Part shown: piece by piece, positions 18,547-27,531 of the stretch
Numbering within the stretch: position 1 is the first letter of the stretch
Layout: each line of letters opens with the position of its first letter
Source: Bacteroidales bacterium
GTDB lineage: Bacteria > Bacteroidota > Bacteroidia > Bacteroidales > P3
Length of the DNA stretch: 50,516 nucleotides
Assembly: GCA_028708845.1 (NCBI GenBank)
Contig: JAQVXZ010000018.1
Location: 1-50,516, forward strand
Reading direction: 5' to 3'
Translations under genes and position numbers: made by a program
The notes under the pieces: generated by a model
What the model was told of the DNA's origin: nothing
Database searches by the model: none
What the model saw: only the letters and a program-made list of their open reading frames with translations

Positions 18547-18579
18547 AAAAAAAGCTGCCTAAAATAAATTAGGCAGCTT
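18547..18579 (-). terminator. Rho-independent terminator of the ExbB/ExbD operon
   Basis: Perfect 11-bp stem: AAGCTGCCTAA (18552-18562) and TTAGGCAGCTT (18569-18579) with a six-base loop. On minus it runs into seven T residues (18547-18553). It sits directly after the stop of the last ExbD gene. Confidence 0.9.
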
Positions 18580-18601
18580 AAGATTGTATAATCTATATTA
18601 A

Positions 18602-19072
18602 TTAGTATGTGTCTTTTGTTCTTCTAGAAGCTGCATACATTATTCTTAATGCTCCAACTTGTCGAAGCTCTTGTTTAATGTCACTAACATCTCCCATTTT
18701 TACATCTTTATCACATTTAATAGTGGTTGTAAGGAAAGGGATATCAACTTCGTTTTTAGCTGCTCTTTCAGATTCAATAAATGCTCTAATATCGCTTACT
18801 TCAGCAAATTGATCATTTAATTGAATACGTGGAGCAGAACCAAACTTTTTAATTTCAAGAGGTTGTCCTATATAAATATAGCTATTTAAGGATTTCTTTT
18901 CAAGTTTTTGTATTTCTGAACCCTGAGGTACGTTTACCTTAACAAATAAGGTGCTTTCTCTCATTGTGGTAATAACCATAAAGAAAAACAAAAGCATAAA
19001 AATAATATCCGAAATAGAACCTGTGTTTAATGCAGGTGCTGAACTTTCTCCTTTTTGTTTAAATCTTCCCAT
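18602..19072 (-). CDS. exbD: ExbD/TolR-family proton-channel subunit (second copy)
   Basis: A 156-residue inner-membrane protein with one N-terminal transmembrane helix (about 20-40). The conserved channel aspartate is D22 in GSISDIIFMLLFFF. The periplasmic domain follows. It partners ExbB to convert the proton gradient into work on TonB at the outer membrane. It lies two bases after the first exbD and is the last gene before a strong terminator. Two adjacent ExbD paralogues are usual in Bacteroidota. Confidence 0.92.
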   Translation of the reverse strand: MGRFKQKGESSAPALNTGSISDIIFMLLFFFMVITTMRESTLFVKVNVPQGSEIQKLEKKSLNSYIYIGQPLEIKKFGSAPRIQLNDQFAEVSDIRAFIESERAAKNEVDIPFLTTTIKCDKDVKMGDVSDIKQELRQVGALRIMYAASRRTKDTY

Positions 19073-19074
19073 TA

Positions 19075-19653
19075 TTAGTTTCCTCCTATGTTTTTAGGTT
19101 CTGCCTCAGAAATCGCTGTTGGAATAGCTTTGTCAATTGCTTCTCTTTGGTCAGGAAGGCAGTCTTTGTAGCCTCTTCCAAACTTTGTTATCGATAACTC
19201 GTCTTTCAACTCATTAATTGCAGCAGTTAATTCGTTCTGAACCTTGAAATACATATCATAAGAAGTACCTCTGTCGTTTTGAAGAGATATTACTCCTTTC
19301 GAAACTTCGTAACTTCCTATTAAAGGTATTTCCATTACTGTTTTCTCTGGCAGATTTATTAGGTTTTGTGGATTAGAAAGAAATTCTTTAGCACGGTCTT
19401 TTAATCCTGTTATCTCACCTATTTGGCCGTCAAAGAGAAGTTGGTCTGCACGGTTTACCTTTACAGTAAAAGTGTTTCTCTTATAAATCTCTGGCGGCTG
19501 TACGTTAGGATCGGATGGGGGAGGTAATCGTCTTTGAATTCCTAAATCCGTATTAATTGATGAAGTTAATAGGAAGAAGGTTAACAAAAGGAACGATATA
19601 TCCGCCATTGAACTACTGTTCATTCCTGGTAACGTTTTCTTTTTTCTTGCCAT
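19075..19653 (-). CDS. exbD: ExbD/TolR-family proton-channel subunit (first, longer copy)
   Basis: A 192-residue ExbD paralogue. The transmembrane helix is about 16-35 with channel aspartate D18 in SSMADISFLLLTFFLL. The periplasmic part is longer than in the second copy, with an extra stretch of about 40 residues. A proline-rich segment (LPPPSDPNVQPPE, about 44-56) follows the helix, in the place where ExbD/TolR proteins have a flexible linker. It is packed two to three bases from both neighbours in the ExbB - membrane protein - ExbD - ExbD operon. Confidence 0.92.
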   Translation of the reverse strand: MARKKKTLPGMNSSSMADISFLLLTFFLLTSSINTDLGIQRRLPPPSDPNVQPPEIYKRNTFTVKVNRADQLLFDGQIGEITGLKDRAKEFLSNPQNLINLPEKTVMEIPLIGSYEVSKGVISLQNDRGTSYDMYFKVQNELTAAINELKDELSITKFGRGYKDCLPDQREAIDKAIPTAISEAEPKNIGGN

Positions 19654-19655
19654 AG

Positions 19656-20108
19656 TTATTTAAATTTTTTTGCTATCTCTGCATATAAGGTTGCAGCAAT
19701 TACACCAAAAAACAATACATATACCATATATATGGTTCCTCCAATAAATTTGGAGCTTGCATAATTAGTTCCTGTTTTTTCAAACAAGTCTGCTGATACG
19801 TCTGTTCCTGATGATAATAGGTATGAACCTATAAAAGCTACAGCTAATGCTACGACAGCAATAATAATTCCCATTTGTTTTTTTGGATCATCAATAAAGC
19901 CTCTGATAATAAATCCTAGTGCAAATCCTAATGCAGAAATCACACTAAAAGCTAAGAAGATAACCACTGTCCAATAAGACAAGTTCCAAAATAGTTGAGC
20001 CATTGCAGGGTTTTCAAAAAATGCAGCATATAGTACTGTAGTTAATGAAGCAATAGTTCCCCATATTATTACGATTGTCCAATATAATTTTTTAAAGTCT
20101 TTTTTCAT
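19656..20108 (-). CDS. Conserved four-helix membrane protein of the ExbBD operon
   Basis: A 150-residue protein with four predicted membrane helices (about 8-30, 40-70, 80-100, 122-145) and no recognisable enzymatic motif. Similar uncharacterised proteins commonly sit between ExbB and ExbD in Bacteroidota, and the spacing here (two bases to exbD) says it is co-expressed with the proton channel. I infer an accessory or assembly role; the function is unknown. Confidence 0.75.
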   Translation of the reverse strand: MKKDFKKLYWTIVIIWGTIASLTTVLYAAFFENPAMAQLFWNLSYWTVVIFLAFSVISALGFALGFIIRGFIDDPKKQMGIIIAVVALAVAFIGSYLLSSGTDVSADLFEKTGTNYASSKFIGGTIYMVYVLFFGVIAATLYAEIAKKFK

Positions 20109-20186
20109 TTTATACCTCCTGGTTAATAATTTAGTAATTAAAGTAACTTGTTATTTCTTAGAAAAGAAATATTTCCGTTTCTAATA

Positions 20187-20996
20187 CTATTTTCTGTTTC
20201 TAACCAAGATATCCATAAATGAAATAGAAGCGTCTTCCATAGTAGTTACAATGCTTTCGATTTTTGAAAGTAAGTAGTTATAACAAACTTGAAGAATAAG
20301 AGCTGCAATCAAACCAAAAATTGTTGTAATAAGAGCTACTTTCATACCTCCAGCAACAACTGTTGGAGAAATATCTCCCGCTTTTTCAATATCGTCAAAT
20401 GCTTGAACCATCCCAACTACTGTTCCTAAGAACCCTAAAGATGGAGCAATTGCGATAAATAATGAAATCCAAACCATATTGCTTTCTAATCTAGCCATTT
20501 GAACTCCACCATAAGATGTTAATGCTTTTTCAGCATCTTCTAAACCGTTGTCAACTCGGTCAAGACCTTGGAAGAAAATTGAAGCAAGAGGGCCACGAGT
20601 GTTGCGGCAAACTTCTTTTGCTCCGTCATAATTTCCTGCTTTAACTTTATCTTCAATTTGAAGAAGTAACTTGTCTGCATTTGTTGTTGAAAGGTTAAGA
20701 TAAAGAATACGTTCAATAACTAAAGCCAGACCTAAAATTAAAACAATTAAGATAGGTGTCATCCATGGCACTCCACCCTCAATGTATTTTGCTTTTAATA
20801 CTTGATGGAATGACTGTGTTTCTTCAACAGCTGCTTCTTCATTTTCAGAAATTGCAGTTTCTGTTACCGCAGTTTCAGTTGCAGATACAGTTGTTGTTTC
20901 TGTTGGTTTTGCTGTTTCTTTTTGTGCAAAAACAGCACTTGATAAACCTAAAGTCAATATGATAACTATTGACAAATAAGCACATACTTTTTTCAT
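20187..20996 (-). CDS. exbB: ExbB/TolQ/MotA-family proton-channel protein
   Basis: A 269-residue protein. An N-terminal signal-like helix (1-24) is followed by a Thr/Glu-rich periplasmic stretch (about 25-65) and then the ExbB core with three transmembrane helices (about 76-95, 172-195, 213-238). The conserved motifs IAPSLGFLGTVVGMVQAF (182-199) and VALITTIFGLIAAL are intact. With ExbD it energises TonB-dependent transport. It is the first gene of the cluster, with a TACTTTTG -7 element about 55 bp upstream of its ATG. Confidence 0.93.
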   Translation of the reverse strand: MKKVCAYLSIVIILTLGLSSAVFAQKETAKPTETTTVSATETAVTETAISENEEAAVEETQSFHQVLKAKYIEGGVPWMTPILIVLILGLALVIERILYLNLSTTNADKLLLQIEDKVKAGNYDGAKEVCRNTRGPLASIFFQGLDRVDNGLEDAEKALTSYGGVQMARLESNMVWISLFIAIAPSLGFLGTVVGMVQAFDDIEKAGDISPTVVAGGMKVALITTIFGLIAALILQVCYNYLLSKIESIVTTMEDASISFMDILVRNRK

Positions 20997-21049
20997 AGCT
21001 TTTTAAATTGTGTTATTAATTTATTATAAAAATTCTCGTTTGAATAGTG

Positions 21050-21080
21050 CAAAAGTATTAAAGATATTTTATTTTACCAA
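21050..21080 (-). promoter_or_regulatory. Promoter of the ExbB operon
   Basis: On minus: -7 TACTTTTG (21050-21057), a 19-bp spacer, and TTGG (21077-21080) in place of -33 TTTG (one mismatch). It lies in the correct place before exbB. Confidence 0.5.
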
Positions 21081-21092
21081 TTAAATCGAAAT

Positions 21093-22373
21093 TTATTTTT
21101 CTATTTCTTTTCTATTTTTTGATGCAATGACTTTGTCAATACGGGCAATATCCATATCAACTATCTCAAAACAAAACATTTCCCAATATATCTTATCACC
21201 CTCTTTAGGGATTTTACCTGTTAAATCTAAAATCAAACCACTTAAAGTATTATACGATAATTCTTGGTACTTATCTTCTAACTCGAAATAACTTAGAAAG
21301 TCAAAAAATGGATATTGTCCGTCAACTAACCAAGAATTGTCTTCTCGCTTTATTAATTTATATTCATTATCAATTTCACCTATCTCGTCGGCAGAACCTA
21401 CTAACGATTCTAATATATCATTCATTGTTACCATCCCGATAATAAGTCCAAATTCATCAATTATTAGAGCGTAGCTTATCTTGTTTAGTTTGAAAACTTC
21501 TAATGCATGATAAACACTTGAACTCTCAGGTAGAAACTGAGGCTCCTTCACTATATCTCTAATTGTTCCAGTCCTTTTATTGAACATATCCTTAAGGTAA
21601 ACTACCCCTGCAATATTGTCTAATGACTTGTCAGCAACGGGATATATATAATGTATACCTTGTTCTATCTTCTGAATAATTTCTTCATAACCATCATCAA
21701 TATCAATCCACTCGAAGTCTTTCCTATGCGTCATTAAAGAAGCAATATCTCTATCACCTAAGCTAAAAACTCTTTCCACAATACCTTGCTCAACCTCTTG
21801 AATCTCTCCATCCTCCATACTCTCATTAATAATTTGCTTAATCTCTTCTTCAGTGATTATGGAGTTTTCGTTCTTTTTTATTCTAAAGATTTTAATTAAT
21901 AAATTAGTGCTCCACGACAAAAGCAAAACGAAAGGATAGGTTAGTTTTGTCAGGAAATTCATAGGAGTAATGATAAGGCTTGCAATCTTTTCAGGGTTAT
22001 TCAAGCCTATCTTCTTAGGAAGTAACTCTCCTAAGACAAGGGTGATATAAGTTATAATAACAACAATAATTATATTTGAAACATATATTGATGAAGGGCC
22101 TAAACCTAAGCTTGAAAGAAAATCATCTAAGGGCTTAGATAGAATTTTTCCTGAGTATAACCCAATAACAAGACTAATTGCAGTTATTGCAATTTGAACT
22201 GTTGAAAGAAAGTACTCTGGTTGTTCAGATGTTTTAAGAATCTTCCTTGCATTATTATCTCCCTTGCGGTTTAAAGATTCTAGTTTAGACTTACGAGAAG
22301 AGATAACGGCAATTTCACTCATTGAGAATAAACCGTTAATAATGATAAGAATTAAAATAATGACTATTTCCAC
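21093..22373 (-). CDS. CNNM/CorC-HlyC family membrane protein with CBS domains
   Basis: A 426-residue protein. The DUF21 (CNNM) membrane domain is about 1-190 with four hydrophobic segments. A CBS pair lies about 200-330 (motifs MTHRKDFEWID and YALIIDEFGLIIGMVT). A CorC/HlyC C-terminal domain is about 345-420. These proteins are annotated as hemolysins but relatives act in magnesium/cobalt transport or resistance. The gene ends 71 bp past the exbB start, on the far side of the ExbB promoter, and begins two bases after lspA, so it is the last gene of the dksA-like/lspA operon. The transported ion is not determined by the sequence. Confidence 0.9.
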   Translation of the reverse strand: MEIVIILILIIINGLFSMSEIAVISSRKSKLESLNRKGDNNARKILKTSEQPEYFLSTVQIAITAISLVIGLYSGKILSKPLDDFLSSLGLGPSSIYVSNIIIVVIITYITLVLGELLPKKIGLNNPEKIASLIITPMNFLTKLTYPFVLLLSWSTNLLIKIFRIKKNENSIITEEEIKQIINESMEDGEIQEVEQGIVERVFSLGDRDIASLMTHRKDFEWIDIDDGYEEIIQKIEQGIHYIYPVADKSLDNIAGVVYLKDMFNKRTGTIRDIVKEPQFLPESSSVYHALEVFKLNKISYALIIDEFGLIIGMVTMNDILESLVGSADEIGEIDNEYKLIKREDNSWLVDGQYPFFDFLSYFELEDKYQELSYNTLSGLILDLTGKIPKEGDKIYWEMFCFEIVDMDIARIDKVIASKNRKEIEK

Positions 22374-22375
22374 TT

Positions 22376-23050
22376 CTATTGTTGAGTAATGTTATCTGAA
22401 AATTTTTCTGTTTCAGCTTCTTGTTGGTTTTCTTCTGTTTTGACAGCATCGATTTCCTTATCCTTCTTAGGAGAAACCATAATTGAAACAATAAGTATTA
22501 AGACACCAAATGTTATTGAGATGTCGGCAATGTTAAATATTGCATTAAAAAATTGGAAGGGCTGACCTCCAAATAAAGGTAGCCAATTAGGGAATGTAGT
22601 ATCAATTAATGGAAAATAGAACATATCTACCACCTTACCATGAAGGAAGGAGCCGTAACCACCTCGAAAAATCTCTGCACTATGGAAGAAACTACTTTCT
22701 GAAAATATTAAACCATAGAAAAGGGAGTCAATTATGTTACCAACTGCACCTGCAAAAATCAAAGCCATACTATAAATTATAAGCTTAGATTCTTTCTTCT
22801 CTATAAGTTTCTTCAAGTACATGAAAATAGCAAAAGAGGCTGCAATTCTGAATAATGTTAGAAAAAGCTTGCCCCAAGCTCCTCCAAAGGACATTCCAAA
22901 AGCCATTCCTTCATTTTCAATAAAATGAATCTTACACCAGTTGCCAATTAGGGCTATTTCTTCTCCAAGATTTAAATTTAACTTAATCCAAATCTTTAGT
23001 ATTTGATCTGCTATAAGTATAGCGAAGATTAGGATAAGAGGTTTTCTCAT
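22376..23050 (-). CDS. lspA: Lipoprotein signal peptidase (signal peptidase II)
   Basis: A 224-residue membrane aspartyl protease that removes signal peptides from prolipoproteins. Conserved motifs are GNIIDSLFYG (104-113), VVDMF with D142, and FNIADISI with D176; D142 and D176 fit the catalytic pair. The loop between GNIID and VVD is longer than in E. coli, a common feature of Bacteroidota LspA. After the last helix there is a hydrophilic, Glu/Lys-rich tail (about 195-224). The start overlaps the stop of the upstream DksA-like gene by four bases (ATGA). At least two lipoproteins in this window (37715-38638, 40407-41756) would be substrates. Confidence 0.95.
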   Translation of the reverse strand: MRKPLILIFAILIADQILKIWIKLNLNLGEEIALIGNWCKIHFIENEGMAFGMSFGGAWGKLFLTLFRIAASFAIFMYLKKLIEKKESKLIIYSMALIFAGAVGNIIDSLFYGLIFSESSFFHSAEIFRGGYGSFLHGKVVDMFYFPLIDTTFPNWLPLFGGQPFQFFNAIFNIADISITFGVLILIVSIMVSPKKDKEIDAVKTEENQQEAETEKFSDNITQQ

Positions 23051-23451
23051 TTATTTCTTTTCATTTGAGATTCCTTGTTCTTGGCATCAACAGTTAATGT
23101 TGCATGAGGAACCAAACGTAGCCTTTCTTTAGGAATCAATTCTCCTGATAGGCGGCATATGCCATAAGTTTTGCTATCAATTCTCACTAGTGCAGCTTCT
23201 AAGTCTTTAATAAACTTCTGTTGTCTTAAAGCCATATTAGCATTTTCTTCTTTAGACTGAACACTGCTTCCTTCTTCTAAAACCTTAAAAGTTGGAGAAG
23301 TATCTCCTAAATCACTAGCATTGTTTGATGCAGCTTCCAATAGCATGTCAAGGTTTTGTCTTGCTTGAGTTAGTTTCTCTTCAATAATCTCCCTGAATTC
23401 GTTCAATTCTTCATCAGAATATCTCCTTAATACTGCATTGTCGTCGCTCAT
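23047..23451 (-). CDS. DksA/TraR-family protein lacking the zinc cysteines
   Basis: A 134-residue protein of the TraR/DksA family. An N-terminal coiled-coil region (about 10-85) is followed by the YGICRLSGELIPKERLRLVPHATL block. In E. coli DksA this region holds four zinc cysteines; here only one (YGICR) remains. This degenerate form is typical of Bacteroidota. DksA-like proteins bind the RNA polymerase secondary channel, but whether this subfamily does is not established. It is the first gene of an operon with lspA and the CNNM protein and has a full-consensus promoter upstream on minus. Confidence 0.85.
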   Translation of the reverse strand: MSDDNAVLRRYSDEELNEFREIIEEKLTQARQNLDMLLEAASNNASDLGDTSPTFKVLEEGSSVQSKEENANMALRQQKFIKDLEAALVRIDSKTYGICRLSGELIPKERLRLVPHATLTVDAKNKESQMKRNK

Positions 23452-23501
23452 AACAAATAGTTTTTAAAATTACAATCAGTTATAATAACTAATTAATCTT
23501 G

Positions 23502-23534
23502 CAAAGATATATATTTATTTTCAAAAAAGACAAA
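23502..23534 (-). promoter_or_regulatory. Promoter of the dksA-like/lspA operon
   Basis: On minus: -33 TTTG (23531-23534), 21-bp spacer, -7 TATCTTTG (23502-23509). The remaining 250-bp divergent gap also holds a plus-strand TAATTTTG at 23672-23679 that could serve the EnvC-like gene, without a clear -33 box. Confidence 0.6.
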
Positions 23535-23703
23535 TCAATGAATATTTATGCCACATATATTTTAAGCTTATTAATTATTAGAGAAATAATTAGTCCGAAA
23601 GAAAATGTTAAACATAACAATAATAAAACCAAGATAATAACAAGAATTGCTAGTATATGGTTTATTATTTGTAATTTTGTCAACTAATTTTTTTATTAAA
23701 GTG

Positions 23704-24978
23704 ATGTTTTGTAATAAGTTTAACCATAAGAGTATTTATTTAAAGGCCTTTGTTTTTAGTTGTTTATTTCTAATATTTAGCATTTCATCTTTTTCTCAGG
23801 ATAGGAAAAAGCTGGAAGATGAGAAGGCTAAGATAGAAAGAGAGATAAATGCTATAAATGCTATACTTAAAGAAACTAAGAATACTAAGCGAATGTCTGC
23901 TTCTGAACTTTCAATTTTGAAAAAGAAAATAAGCTCTAGACAAAGCCTTATTAACAACATCTCCAAGCAAATGAATATTTTGAGTGGAGAAATTACAAGC
24001 ACACAACAATCAATCATTGAGCTTAGGAACGAAATTGAAGTATTGAAAAAAGAATACGCAAAGATGTTACGCTACGCCCAAAAGAATAGAAAGGCAACCG
24101 ATAAAATCCTCTTTATATTTTCCTCAAAGGATTACCGACAAGCCTATCAAAGATATGTATTTTTCCGTCAGTATGGCGATATGCAAAAAACCATGATGCA
24201 TAATATAGAAAAGAAATACGACGAATTAGAAAAGAAAACCAGCGAACTAACCATAAAGAAAACCAATCAAGAAAGCCTTCTTCAACAAGAAGAAAAGAAT
24301 AAAAAGGTTTTAACAAGCGAGCAATTAGTTAAGCAAAGAAGCATTAACCAACTTAGCAATAAGGAAAAGCAACTAGCAAAACAGATTAAAGAAAAACAAA
24401 ATATAAGAGTAAAGCTTCAAAGACAAATAGACCAAGCAATTGCTGCAGAGGTTAAAAGGCAGACTCAGATAGCAAAAAAGAGTGCTAACAAACCTGCAAC
24501 AGAAACAGCACAACAGGGAGATAAAAAGCAAGAATACGTTATGAGTGCTACCCCTGAGGAGGCTCAGCTTTCAAATAGCTTTTCAACAAATAAAGGAAAA
24601 CTACCATGGCCAACAGAACAAGGAGTTGTAACTAGTTCTTTCGGAACACACCCTCACCCCGACATAAAAGGAATAATGATTGACAATAACGGAATTGATA
24701 TCCGTACACCAAAGGGAGCAGCCATTAGAGCTGTTTTTGATGGTGTTGTTTCTAAGATTTTCACAGGTCCAAATGGACAACAAATAATAATAATCCGTCA
24801 CGGAGAATACCTTACAGTATATACTAACCTTGCATCAATTAACGTTTCAAATGGTTCAAAGGTCTCAACAAAGCAAAAGCTCGGAACAGTATATACAAAT
24901 AGTGATAATGTTTCTGAATTCAACTTCCAGGTTTGGAAAGGGAATGATAGACAAAACCCATCTTCTTGGATAAGATAA
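23704..24978 (+). CDS. EnvC-like murein hydrolase activator (degenerate LytM/M23 domain)
   Basis: A 424-residue periplasmic protein. I use the ATG at 23704 (MFCNKFNHK, then a signal peptide ending SSFSQ); the longer TTG start at 23647 would cross the likely promoter. Residues about 33-260 form long coiled coils rich in Lys/Glu/Gln. The C-terminal LytM (M23) domain is about 300-420. Its catalytic metal ligands are replaced: the expected HxGxD reads NNGIDI, and the expected YxHL reads YTNL. This matches EnvC-type activators, which switch on amidases during cell separation and do not cleave peptidoglycan themselves. DsbD follows 44 bp downstream. Confidence 0.88.
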   Translation: MFCNKFNHKSIYLKAFVFSCLFLIFSISSFSQDRKKLEDEKAKIEREINAINAILKETKNTKRMSASELSILKKKISSRQSLINNISKQMNILSGEITSTQQSIIELRNEIEVLKKEYAKMLRYAQKNRKATDKILFIFSSKDYRQAYQRYVFFRQYGDMQKTMMHNIEKKYDELEKKTSELTIKKTNQESLLQQEEKNKKVLTSEQLVKQRSINQLSNKEKQLAKQIKEKQNIRVKLQRQIDQAIAAEVKRQTQIAKKSANKPATETAQQGDKKQEYVMSATPEEAQLSNSFSTNKGKLPWPTEQGVVTSSFGTHPHPDIKGIMIDNNGIDIRTPKGAAIRAVFDGVVSKIFTGPNGQQIIIIRHGEYLTVYTNLASINVSNGSKVSTKQKLGTVYTNSDNVSEFNFQVWKGNDRQNPSSWIR

Positions 24979-25022
24979 TATAAATCAAGTAAATCATAGT
25001 AAAATAAAAGATTTAACAACGC

Positions 25023-27041
25023 ATGAGAAAGTTCAAATTAATCCTAACCCTTGCAATACTAGTATTTGCAAGTAACGTGTTCTCTCAAGCCAAATGGAGC
25101 TTTAAGACCAATCAAATAAACGATTCAATAGTAGAATTGGAACTTAAAGTAAACCTTGACAAAGGCTGGCATATTTATTCACAACACACAAAAGGAACAG
25201 AGCTTCCTATTGAGTTTAGTTTTGAGAAAAGCAATTCCTACAAAAGACTTGGACAAGTTAAAGAACCAAGACCAATATCTAATTACGATAAGTACGCAAA
25301 AGACACTACACGCCACTTTGAAAATGAAGTAAAATTCAGTCAAAGAGTTAAGGTTTTAAGTGAAAAAGACTTCAAGATAAAAGGAGCTGTCAACTTCCAA
25401 TTATGCGAAAAAGGAAGCTGTATACCTCCTGATGACGTAGCATTTAGCTTCGATATCAAAGGAAACCCAAAGGCTGTCGAAATAGCAGAAACAGTTGATG
25501 AACAAGAAACTCAAACAGAAGAAATTGTTGAAACAAAAGCAGAAACCGCAACCCTAAGCGTAACCCAAGATGAGGCAAAGAGCAGTAGCTCAATGCTAAT
25601 GGTTTTCCTAATCTCTCTTGGAGCTGGACTTCTTACATTACTTACACCATGCGTTTTCCCAATGGTTCCAATGACCATTAGTTTCTTTATGAAGGGAAAC
25701 AAAAACAAAAAGCAAGGACTTAAAGAAGCATATTTCTTTGGAGGATCAATAATCTTTATTTTTGCAGTACTAGGACTACTTCTTACACTTATATTAGGGA
25801 AAGACGCAATGTACCTAATATCTACCCACTGGGCACCAAACTTAGCATTCTTTATTATATTTATGCTATTTGCCTTCTCTTTCTTTGGACTATTCGAAAT
25901 AAGACTACCTGCATCTTGGATAAACAAATCCGACAAAGGAGCCGACCAAGGAGGATATATGGGAGCCTTTTTCATTGCCCTAACAACCGTTTTAGTTTCT
26001 TTCTCATGCACAGGACCAATTCTTGGAGCAGCACTAATGGGTATTGCATCAAGTTCAACAACTAGTTTTGTGTTTTTCGTATCCATGATAGGCTTTGCCC
26101 TTGGTTTCGCACTACCATTCACCCTACTTGCAATGTTCCCTCAAGTTATTTCAAAACTTAAGTCAGGCTCTTGGCTAAATACAGTAAAGATAGTATTTGG
26201 TTTCTTAGAAGTTGCTCTTGGTCTTAAATTCCTTTCAATGGCAGACCTAAGCGCAGATTGGAGACTATTAGATAGAGAAACATATCTTGTTCTTTGGATA
26301 GTAGTATTTACTCTTCTTGGATTCTACCTACTTGGCAAACTTAAATTTAAAGGAGATGATGACGTAAAACAAATTAGTGTAGGACGTTTATTCCTATCTA
26401 TAATAACCTTCTCCTTTGCCCTTTACATGGTTCCAGGACTTTGGGGAGCACCACTAAAAGCAATCTCAGGCTATATTCCTCCAATGACAACACAAGACTT
26501 CAATATAGAACGCTCAATAATAGAAAACACCCCACAAGGAACCCTGCAAGTATCATCTGAAAATGCCCTACCAGCCGATAGAAAATATGCCGACATACTT
26601 CACTACCCAACAGGATTCGATGGCTTTTTCGATCTTGAGGAAGCAAAAGCTTATGCAAAAAAAGTAGGAAAGCCAATATTTGTTGACTTTACAGGCAAGA
26701 CATGTGCCAATTGTAGAGAAATGGAATACTATGTTTGGGAAGACAAACAAGTAAAACAAATACTAACCCAGGACTATATTATGGTAGCACTTTATACCGA
26801 TGCCAACACAATCAAACTTCCAGAATCGGAATGGGTAACCCTTAAAGACGGCAAAGTAGCTAAGACACTTGGAAAGAAGAATCACAACTACCAAATAGAA
26901 CAATATAGCGTTAATGCACAACCTCTATATGTATTAATGGATGCAGAGGGAAACCTACTTCAAGAACCAAAAGGTTATGACAGGAGTGTATCGAACTTTG
27001 TTTCATTCTTAGAAAAAGGAAAAGAAAATTTCAAAAAATAG
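25023..27041 (+). CDS. dsbD: Thiol:disulfide interchange protein DsbD
   Basis: A 672-residue three-domain protein. A signal peptide (1-22) leads to a periplasmic N-terminal domain (about 25-150) with the cysteine pair C128/C133. The membrane domain (about 190-470) has eight or so helices with C210 in LTPCVFPM and C329 in SFSCTGP. A C-terminal thioredoxin-like domain (about 535-665) has the pair C561/C564 in KTCANCR. Electrons pass from cytoplasmic thioredoxin through these three pairs to periplasmic reductases, for disulfide isomerisation and cytochrome c maturation. All six cysteines are present. It follows the EnvC-like gene by 44 bp and is closed by a strong terminator. Confidence 0.94.
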   Translation: MRKFKLILTLAILVFASNVFSQAKWSFKTNQINDSIVELELKVNLDKGWHIYSQHTKGTELPIEFSFEKSNSYKRLGQVKEPRPISNYDKYAKDTTRHFENEVKFSQRVKVLSEKDFKIKGAVNFQLCEKGSCIPPDDVAFSFDIKGNPKAVEIAETVDEQETQTEEIVETKAETATLSVTQDEAKSSSSMLMVFLISLGAGLLTLLTPCVFPMVPMTISFFMKGNKNKKQGLKEAYFFGGSIIFIFAVLGLLLTLILGKDAMYLISTHWAPNLAFFIIFMLFAFSFFGLFEIRLPASWINKSDKGADQGGYMGAFFIALTTVLVSFSCTGPILGAALMGIASSSTTSFVFFVSMIGFALGFALPFTLLAMFPQVISKLKSGSWLNTVKIVFGFLEVALGLKFLSMADLSADWRLLDRETYLVLWIVVFTLLGFYLLGKLKFKGDDDVKQISVGRLFLSIITFSFALYMVPGLWGAPLKAISGYIPPMTTQDFNIERSIIENTPQGTLQVSSENALPADRKYADILHYPTGFDGFFDLEEAKAYAKKVGKPIFVDFTGKTCANCREMEYYVWEDKQVKQILTQDYIMVALYTDANTIKLPESEWVTLKDGKVAKTLGKKNHNYQIEQYSVNAQPLYVLMDAEGNLLQEPKGYDRSVSNFVSFLEKGKENFKK

Positions 27042-27082
27042 AGATAAAAAGAAAATCTATAAATCTTTAATAGATTAACCTT

Positions 27083-27119
27083 AGCGAGCAATTACCAAAA
27101 ATAATTGCTCGCTTTTTTT
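27083..27119 (+). terminator. Rho-independent terminator after dsbD
   Basis: Perfect 12-bp stem: AGCGAGCAATTA (27083-27094) and TAATTGCTCGCT (27102-27113), loop of seven, followed by six T residues. Strong. Confidence 0.93.
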
Positions 27120-27187
27120 ATGCCCTAACCCCAATTAAATCACCATATCCTCAAAAGCAAAAAATAAAACAAAGTAAGAAAATCCTA

Positions 27188-27229
27188 AAACGCCATATAA
27201 AACTTCTGAAACGCCGTATAAAAATCATA
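27188..27229 (+). repeat. Two 21-bp AAACGCC units before element B
   Basis: AAACGCC starts at 27188 and 27209 (21 bp apart), followed by RTATAAAA in both units. A degenerate counterpart lies at the same relative place before element C (about 35998-36040), and clearer AAACG units form part of array E (43945 onward). Confidence 0.65.
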
Positions 27230-27231
27230 TC

Positions 27232-27346
27232 ACAAAGAAAGAAATTGCTAAGATGTACATCGCAGTGTGCTAAGATGTACATCAGAAGACGCTAAGATGT
27301 ACATCGGAGCAAGCTAAGATGTACATCACAGCAAAATGAATCAAAG
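27232..27346 (+). repeat. 115-bp intergenic element, copy B (four GATGTACATC palindromes)
   Basis: The linker box ACAAAGAAAGAAATTGCT (27232-27249) leads into four GCTAAGATGTACATC units starting at 27247, 27269, 27291 and 27313 (exact 22-bp period). The element is closed by AGCAAAATGAATCAAAG (27330-27346). It is 115 bp from box to box, as in copies A and C. It lies in the 653-bp gap between dsbD and the porin gene. Confidence 0.92.
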
Positions 27347-27453
27347 GTTTAATAATTTTATATTGCGTTTTGGGAAAATAAAACAAAGGAATATTAATCT
27401 ATATCCTTAATATAGAAAACTTAATAGAAAGAAAAGTGAATTTTGATTTTGTT

Positions 27454-27531
27454 TTATTTACTCCTACCTTGGATTATGATAATAAAGGTGTAGAGAAGTA
27501 TTTTAATGTCGGTAGCTAAAGATAGGTTTTC
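27454..27531 (-). pseudogene. Remnant: last 25 codons of a sugar-transferase gene
   Basis: On minus, 25 codons from GAA (27531-27529) to TAA (27456-27454) encode a peptide starting ENLSLATDIK and ending IIIIQGRSK. It differs at one residue from the C-terminus of the polyprenyl glycosylphosphotransferase encoded at 36265-37683. Most base differences are synonymous, so the fragment descends from a functional gene. A stop codon in the same frame lies immediately upstream, and no further homology is visible, so this is a non-functional tail. Confidence 0.85.

Noticed and set aside
23499-23687. A 62-codon plus-strand ORF in the gap before the EnvC-like gene
   Set aside because: It overlaps the divergent promoter region, has low-complexity AT-driven composition and no recognisable motif.
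23704-24978. Active M23 endopeptidase
   Set aside because: The metal-binding His residues are replaced by Asn (NNGIDI, YTNL), which fits an EnvC-type activator.
25511-26122. A 203-codon minus-strand ORF
   Set aside because: It is antisense to dsbD, whose cysteine motifs are intact; an artefact of codon use.
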